A stretch of 8,592 nt of DNA. It comes from Alphaproteobacteria bacterium. GTDB taxonomy: Bacteria > Pseudomonadota > Alphaproteobacteria > RF32 > CAG-239. The stretch lies in contig JAGDBT010000137.1 in NCBI GenBank assembly GCA_017958895.1, positions 1-8,592 on the forward strand. The letters are read 5' to 3'. Numbering within the stretch: position 1 is the first letter of the stretch; each line of letters starts with the position of its first letter. The position numbers and the translations under genes are program-made. This document shows, piece by piece, positions 5,244-8,592 of this stretch. The notes under the pieces were generated by a model, which did not search any database, was not told the origin of the DNA, and worked only from the letters and a program-made list of their open reading frames with translations.

Positions 5244-5774
5244 TTATTTTAAGGTGTTTGAAATTGATACGTCAACAATGGCGCGGCCGTTTAAGATGTT
5301 GCGTCCGATAAGCGTCTGATATTCAAATTTTTCTCTTTCGGCGATGGTAAAATCGGCCTTAAAGGTTTCAGAACCCATTTTTACATCCATACTTACAATC
5401 GGACGTCTTTCTTTTTCACCGATACGGCGGATTTTTATTCTTTTAATCAACGGTTTTTCAAAGGTGTAAGTTTCTTGAGTGCTGCGATTGACAATCTTAA
5501 AGGCTATCCAACTTTTGCCGTCGCGTTCAAAAAATTTGACATCTTCGGCATCAAGAGAAGAAGTGGTTGCACCGGTATCTATACGTGATAAAAACGGTGA
5601 TTTCATCGGCGGCAAATAAATTTTTTCTACCGCGCCGATAATATTATTCGGAGCAACTCTAACAATTTTCGGGTCTTTGGCGGAGTTCGGAACTATTCCC
5701 GGTAATAAAGAATTTTTTTCCGTGCTGCATGACAGTAAGAGTAATCCGCTTAATATAATCAAAAAATTTTTCAT
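5244..5774 (-). CDS. lipoprotein retropepsin-like aspartic protease (family often called ATP-dependent zinc protease)
   Basis: This 176-aa protein begins with a lipoprotein signal: hydrophobic residues 4-14 and the lipobox L-L-S-C with Cys16. Ser17 at +2 does not act as an inner-membrane retention signal, so outer-membrane anchoring facing the periplasm is expected. R-I-D-T-G-A-T-T-S-S-L (64-74) is the aspartic-protease active-site motif with catalytic Asp66. L-I-G-R-N-I-L (155-161) is the hydrophobic-Gly segment that closes the retropepsin half-fold. A single D-T-G motif means it should work as a homodimer. The family's zinc-protease name has no support in these motifs. It is the first gene of the operon with the 7TM transglutaminase-like protein and ATP-grasp ligase. 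The ATG at 5772-5774 is the only plausible start, with an in-frame stop upstream and no ATG, GTG or TTG between, yet it lacks a well-spaced ribosome-binding site. Confidence 0.9.
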   Translation of the reverse strand: MKNFLIILSGLLLLSCSTEKNSLLPGIVPNSAKDPKIVRVAPNNIIGAVEKIYLPPMKSPFLSRIDTGATTSSLDAEDVKFFERDGKSWIAFKIVNRSTQETYTFEKPLIKRIKIRRIGEKERRPIVSMDVKMGSETFKADFTIAEREKFEYQTLIGRNILNGRAIVDVSISNTLK

Positions 5775-5803
5775 GAGTTTTGCCGTTGCCCGCCTTAAGA
5801 AAA

Positions 5804-5832
5804 ATTAACACCCTTTTCCTTTTTTACATCAA
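5804..5832 (-). promoter_or_regulatory. weak candidate promoter of the protease-transglutaminase-ligase operon
   Basis: On the minus strand TTGATG (5827-5832) and GTTAAT (5804-5809) are 17 bp apart, each matching consensus at four of six positions. The site lies between the porin terminator and the protease start, which is where an operon promoter is required if the terminator works. Confidence 0.3.
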
Positions 5833-5847
5833 ATGCGGCAAAATAAA

Positions 5848-5887
5848 TAAAAAAATACCGACTTATGCACACATAAGCCGGTATTTT
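5848..5887 (-). terminator. intrinsic terminator of the porin gene
   Basis: A long hairpin pairs 5852-5860 with 5879-5887 (AAAATACCG/CGGTATTTT) and, past one A-C mismatch, 5862-5867 with 5872-5877 (CTTATG/CATAAG), around a CACA loop. Read on the minus strand it ends in a run of seven T. It lies just past the porin stop codon and separates that gene from the downstream operon. Confidence 0.9.
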
Positions 5888-5899
5888 AAGCGAGTTTTT

Positions 5900-7036
5900 T
5901 TAGAAAAACAAACTGAGTCGCAAAGAGGCGGCGGTGGCATATTTGGATTTATAGTTTAAGGCCGGATGAATATAAAATTGAAAATCCGGCGTTAAAGTTG
6001 CCCAAGAGGAAACACCCCAGGCCCAATAAGTTTCAAGAATTTGTTCACCGTTGCGGGCGGTTTTTTTGCCGACCGCCTTGGCATCAATATCATTATAAGC
6101 ATAAGCCAGTCCGATTTGGTCTAAGGAATTGCGATTCAGCGGATTATTATAAACCAAGCCGATAACATAGGAATTTTTTATTTCGGAAACATCGCCGGTA
6201 ACGCCGTTAACACGTCCGAAAAGTGCTGCTTTTTCGCCAAGGTTTTGTTGCATATTAACCGACCAGCCGGTTGTGGTATGCGGTTGTTTTTTTACCCGGG
6301 GCTGATTGTAAACCATAACGGAATACTGTCCCTTGCCCAAAAATTTGATATTCGGATTATAACCGATTTGTCCGAAAGTTGTGTAGTGTTTATCTTTGAA
6401 AGTGTTAAATTTTATGCCCTGCGCTTCAATGTTGCTGGCATCCTGCATACCGGCAATAAAACTCCAGTTACCGGGGGTCATTTGCACATAAGCACCAAGG
6501 CCGGCATCGGCATAAGTGGCACTGCCGTTTTGAGATAATGAGTAATTAAGAAAAGTGGTTTGCTGATTGCTGTTATAATCATTACCGTCAAAAGCATAGA
6601 GAGTGTATTGTCCGACGGCTAAAGTTAACCAATTATAGCGATTGGGTAGTTGATAGGCATAATATAAAGAGGACAGACTTTGTTCTTTATCATCAAAATC
6701 GTTGATGGCCGTTACCATGCCGGTGCGATTTTGAATATCAACAGCGTTGTGGCGCGAATAAAAAACGCTGTTATATGAAGCATTTAAGGTTCCGGTACCA
6801 TAACGATTGTTAAAGGTTGTCCAAGTGATGCTCGGAGCGAGATAAGACTGAACGGCGTTATATTTGCCGTTCGGTGAAGCATGTTGCGCCAAAAGGGAAT
6901 AATCTAAACTGTAAGACAAACCGTATTTTTTATTGAGTAGATCCTTAAAATTTGTGTAGTATTCGGAAAAATCTTCGGCATGTGCGGAAAAAGCACACAT
7001 AAAAACCAAAGCAGATACGAGCAAGTGTTTTTTCAT
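5900..7036 (-). CDS. OprB-like outer-membrane porin (carbohydrate-porin family)
   Basis: The 378-aa precursor has a clear signal peptide (K-K, hydrophobic core, then A-H-A at 18-20; mature start E21). The mature protein is rich in aromatic residues and alternating beta-strand patterns, contains no cysteine, and ends in Phe378 after L-R-L-S-L, the C-terminal signature used by the BAM machinery. The stretch Y-A-Y-Q-L (126-130), L-A-V-G-Q-Y (139-144) and the later W-A-T-L-T-P-D-F-Q-F-Y-I-H-P (345-358) resemble OprB porins, which form a 16-strand barrel for sugar or small-solute uptake. The length is somewhat short for that family, and substrate cannot be read from sequence. A strong ribosome-binding site (AAAGGA, 7044-7049) precedes the ATG. 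It sits after the gcrA terminator, so it should have its own promoter in the 100-bp gap, though I see no convincing one. Confidence 0.75.
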   Translation of the reverse strand: MKKHLLVSALVFMCAFSAHAEDFSEYYTNFKDLLNKKYGLSYSLDYSLLAQHASPNGKYNAVQSYLAPSITWTTFNNRYGTGTLNASYNSVFYSRHNAVDIQNRTGMVTAINDFDDKEQSLSSLYYAYQLPNRYNWLTLAVGQYTLYAFDGNDYNSNQQTTFLNYSLSQNGSATYADAGLGAYVQMTPGNWSFIAGMQDASNIEAQGIKFNTFKDKHYTTFGQIGYNPNIKFLGKGQYSVMVYNQPRVKKQPHTTTGWSVNMQQNLGEKAALFGRVNGVTGDVSEIKNSYVIGLVYNNPLNRNSLDQIGLAYAYNDIDAKAVGKKTARNGEQILETYWAWGVSSWATLTPDFQFYIHPALNYKSKYATAASLRLSLFF

Positions 7037-7084
7037 TTTCTTATCCTTTCTGTTTAAGACACTTGCGGATATATGTACGATTTA

Positions 7085-7113
7085 TTTAAAAAAAAGGGGT
7101 ATGACACCCCTTT
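7085..7113 (-). terminator. intrinsic terminator of gcrA
   Basis: AAAGGGGT (7093-7100) pairs with ACCCCTTT (7106-7113) around a 5-nt loop. On the minus strand the stem is followed by an uninterrupted T-run (eight T, 7088-7095, overlapping the stem end). It begins 25 bp after the gcrA stop codon. Confidence 0.9.
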
Positions 7114-7137
7114 GTTAAAATTTATTTTGCTTAAAAA

Positions 7138-7578
7138 TTATTTGCGATTGGCTTTTACATAAGCCATGGCCGAATGTTCATCGCAATAGGTTTGACCGGC
7201 ACGGACTTTTTTGCCGCAAAAACAAAAATCTTCATCGCGAGGATCACCGATAGGCCAACGACAAGTATGGCTGTCTAAATCAATTAAACGAACATTGGTA
7301 CCGGAAAGCGGTTTCTTTTCTTCATGAAAAACTTCCAACGCTTCATCGGCGATTTCCGGCATATCATTGATTTCAACATCAAATGCTTCATCATTTTTCT
7401 CAGGCGAATCGCCGGTTTTGTTTTTTATCGGCGAAGGTCTGGCCTTCAGGCACAGACGGTGTACTTTTCCGACGATGGCGTTTTTGGTAACACCCAGTTT
7501 TTTAGCAATTTCATTGGCGGTCAAACCTTTGGCCCACATTTGGCGCAATTGTTCAACACTTTCATCTGTCCATCCCAT
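7138..7578 (-). CDS. gcrA: GcrA cell cycle regulator
   Basis: GcrA is an alphaproteobacterial transcription co-factor that binds the sigma70 RNA polymerase holoenzyme and promoters carrying methylated GANTC, linking CcrM methylation to cell-cycle transcription. The 146-aa protein begins M-G-W-T-D-E with a helix-turn-helix at about 5-43 (L-T-A-N-E-I-A-K-K-L-G then N-A-I-V-G-K-V-H-R-L), the family's DNA-binding hallmark. An acidic linker (about 57-88) follows. The C-terminal module (about 97-146) has the conserved T-C-R-W-P-I-G-D-P and Y-C-D-E-H with Cys106, Cys119, Cys121, Cys132 and His135, a possible metal site and the probable sigma-binding region. Length is slightly below the Caulobacter protein. 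A very strong GGAGGT (7584-7589) lies 5 nt before the ATG. The gene has its own promoter and terminator, so it is monocistronic. Confidence 0.95.
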   Translation of the reverse strand: MGWTDESVEQLRQMWAKGLTANEIAKKLGVTKNAIVGKVHRLCLKARPSPIKNKTGDSPEKNDEAFDVEINDMPEIADEALEVFHEEKKPLSGTNVRLIDLDSHTCRWPIGDPRDEDFCFCGKKVRAGQTYCDEHSAMAYVKANRK

Positions 7579-7604
7579 TTTTTACCTCCGATTTATCAGG
7601 GTTT

Positions 7605-7633
7605 GTTATATATGATTATTTAATCTCTGTCCA
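7605..7633 (-). promoter_or_regulatory. gcrA promoter (sigma70-type) with palindrome in the spacer
   Basis: On the minus strand TGGACA (7628-7633) and TATAAC (7605-7610) are separated by exactly 17 bp, each a five-of-six consensus match, placing the start about 20 nt upstream of the gcrA start codon. The spacer contains the inverted repeat GATTA-TT-TAATC (7614-7625), a possible operator. No GANTC site is present. Confidence 0.68.
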
Positions 7634-7635
7634 GA

Positions 7636-7641
7636 TATAAT
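7636..7641 (+). promoter_or_regulatory. candidate -10 element for the divergent secreted-protein gene
   Basis: A perfect TATAAT on the plus strand lies only 2 bp beyond the gcrA -35. The hexamer 17 bp upstream, TGATTA (7613-7618), is a poor -35 and falls in the palindrome within the gcrA spacer. If used, the two promoters overlap and could not both hold polymerase at once. Confidence 0.4.
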
Positions 7642-7701
7642 TTAGAGCTTTATTAATTTTTTTTTATGGATTAAACTGTAAATTACGGCAAGAGGGCAGA
7701 G

Positions 7702-8592
7702 ATGAAAAAATATTTGTTGGTGTTGTTGTGTTTATGGTGTTTTCCGGCAAAAGCTCAATTAAAAGAGCTGATGCATGCCTATGATGTTGATTTGAATGAA
7801 AAAATTCCGGCAGTAACGCTTTTGGAACAGGAATATAAAAAGGCAACAAGCCGTTATGACTGGAAATATGACTATCGTTGGAATATTCCGACAACTTTTG
7901 ACCGCGGTTTTAAAAAACAGATACAAACTTTCGGTTCGGTAGAAAAAAGACTGAATAATCCGGATGAAGAAGAATTGCTGTTAATGCTTAAAAGAGTGCC
8001 TAAGTCTTTTTATCCGTATCTCGGGCCGATGTTACATAATATGAGAGGCTTGTCGGGCAAAATTTTGGATTTGCCGGGCATAAAAGAAACCAAAAACAAA
8101 TTTCCGGAGCGAATCGCCTCAAAATTACAAGATGTTCCGGATATTGAGTTCGTTTCTCCGGAATTATATATTTATTTAAGCCCGCAATTTTGGGGTGAAG
8201 ATTTTGATTCTCTGGAATTTCCGCAAGAATTGCAGAATCAAAACGAAAAAATGCCTAACATAAAAATAAGTCCGGAATTTTTGAAAAGAGTAAAAGATAA
8301 AGTTGCGGCACGCAGCAAGAAAAAATCTTATGAAGGTTTCCGTAATTTTAATCCCGATGAAAATACGCCGCTCAGCAGCGCGGATGTCAGAGCTTTTTTG
8401 GATACGCTCGACGGGTTGGAAAAATTTCGCAAAAGCGGTAATAACGAAATCAGGCTGATATTGATAGATAATCTTATGCAATATTGGGATCAAAAAAACG
8501 GTACGGATGAAAATGCGGCCTTCTTAAAAACGGTGGTTAATCCTTGCCAAACAATAGTGCGCAAAATCAATTGGACGAATCTGCGCACGGAA
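7702..8592 (+). CDS. secreted protein of unknown function (partial, runs off right edge)
   Basis: The frame from the ATG at 7702 is open for 297 codons to the last base of the window, so the C-terminus is missing. I do not recognise the family. The start has a signal peptide: K-K, a Leu-rich core (5-14), then A-K-A at 16-18, giving a mature N-terminus at Q19 in the periplasm or outside. There is no lipobox. The mature part is charged and mainly helical in appearance, with proline-containing segments such as Y-P-Y-L-G-P-M-L-H-N-M-R-G-L-S-G (104-119), S-P-E-L-Y-I-Y-L-S-P-Q-F-W (152-164) and a basic stretch R-V-K-D-K-V-A-A-R-S-K-K-K (196-208). One cysteine (282) is visible in the mature part. 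AGAGGG (7691-7696) serves as ribosome-binding site. It is transcribed divergently from gcrA. Codon use is like its neighbours, with no sign of recent transfer. Confidence 0.85.
   Translation, partial: MKKYLLVLLCLWCFPAKAQLKELMHAYDVDLNEKIPAVTLLEQEYKKATSRYDWKYDYRWNIPTTFDRGFKKQIQTFGSVEKRLNNPDEEELLLMLKRVPKSFYPYLGPMLHNMRGLSGKILDLPGIKETKNKFPERIASKLQDVPDIEFVSPELYIYLSPQFWGEDFDSLEFPQELQNQNEKMPNIKISPEFLKRVKDKVAARSKKKSYEGFRNFNPDENTPLSSADVRAFLDTLDGLEKFRKSGNNEIRLILIDNLMQYWDQKNGTDENAAFLKTVVNPCQTIVRKINWTNLRTE

Noticed and set aside
8176..8493. A 105-codon open frame on the minus strand near the right end
   Set aside because: It lies entirely opposite the continuous 297-codon secreted-protein frame, which has a signal peptide and ribosome-binding site.

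Overview
The window looks like chromosome of a low-GC alphaproteobacterium. The best evidence is a complete GcrA cell-cycle regulator (7138-7578, minus), a family essentially confined to Alphaproteobacteria. Base composition is moderate to low in GC by eye, genes are compact with short gaps, and the pilin N-terminus resembles those of uncultured host-associated alphaproteobacteria. I cannot name a genus. No phage, IS, CRISPR, tRNA or rRNA is visible.

Layout. At the left edge, minus-strand truA (130-870) is followed 63 bp downstream by the first 22 codons of ruvA (1-66). Divergent from truA, a plus-strand orphan type IV pilin-like gene (1088-1840) has an elaborate leader with inverted repeats and a strong terminator (1864-1893). 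A REP-like double-hairpin element (1927-2012) fills the convergent gap between the pilin gene and the next block.

From 5774 down to 2071 on the minus strand runs a tight four-gene block: a lipoprotein retropepsin-like protease (5244-5774), a membrane protein with a catalytically dead transglutaminase domain plus seven helices (3679-5229), a RimK-related ATP-grasp ligase (2721-3677), and a cyclophilin peptidyl-prolyl isomerase with an octapeptide-repeat N-terminus (2071-2679). The first three belong to families known to co-occur in Proteobacteria. Their predicted locations (outer-membrane lipoprotein, inner membrane with periplasmic domain, cytosol) suggest one pathway spanning the envelope. 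Its substrate is, to my knowledge, unresolved.

Upstream of this block, and separated by a strong terminator (5848-5887), is an OprB-like outer-membrane porin gene (5900-7036). Then comes gcrA with its own terminator (7085-7113) and a good sigma70-type promoter (7605-7633). Divergent from gcrA, a plus-strand gene (7702 to beyond the window end) encodes a secreted protein I do not recognise. The likely promoters of these two genes nearly abut.

The most interesting items are the envelope ATP-grasp/transglutaminase/retropepsin operon, the pilin gene with its insertion and three-half-site leader, the repeat-bearing cyclophilin, and the unrecognised secreted protein sharing gcrA's regulatory region.
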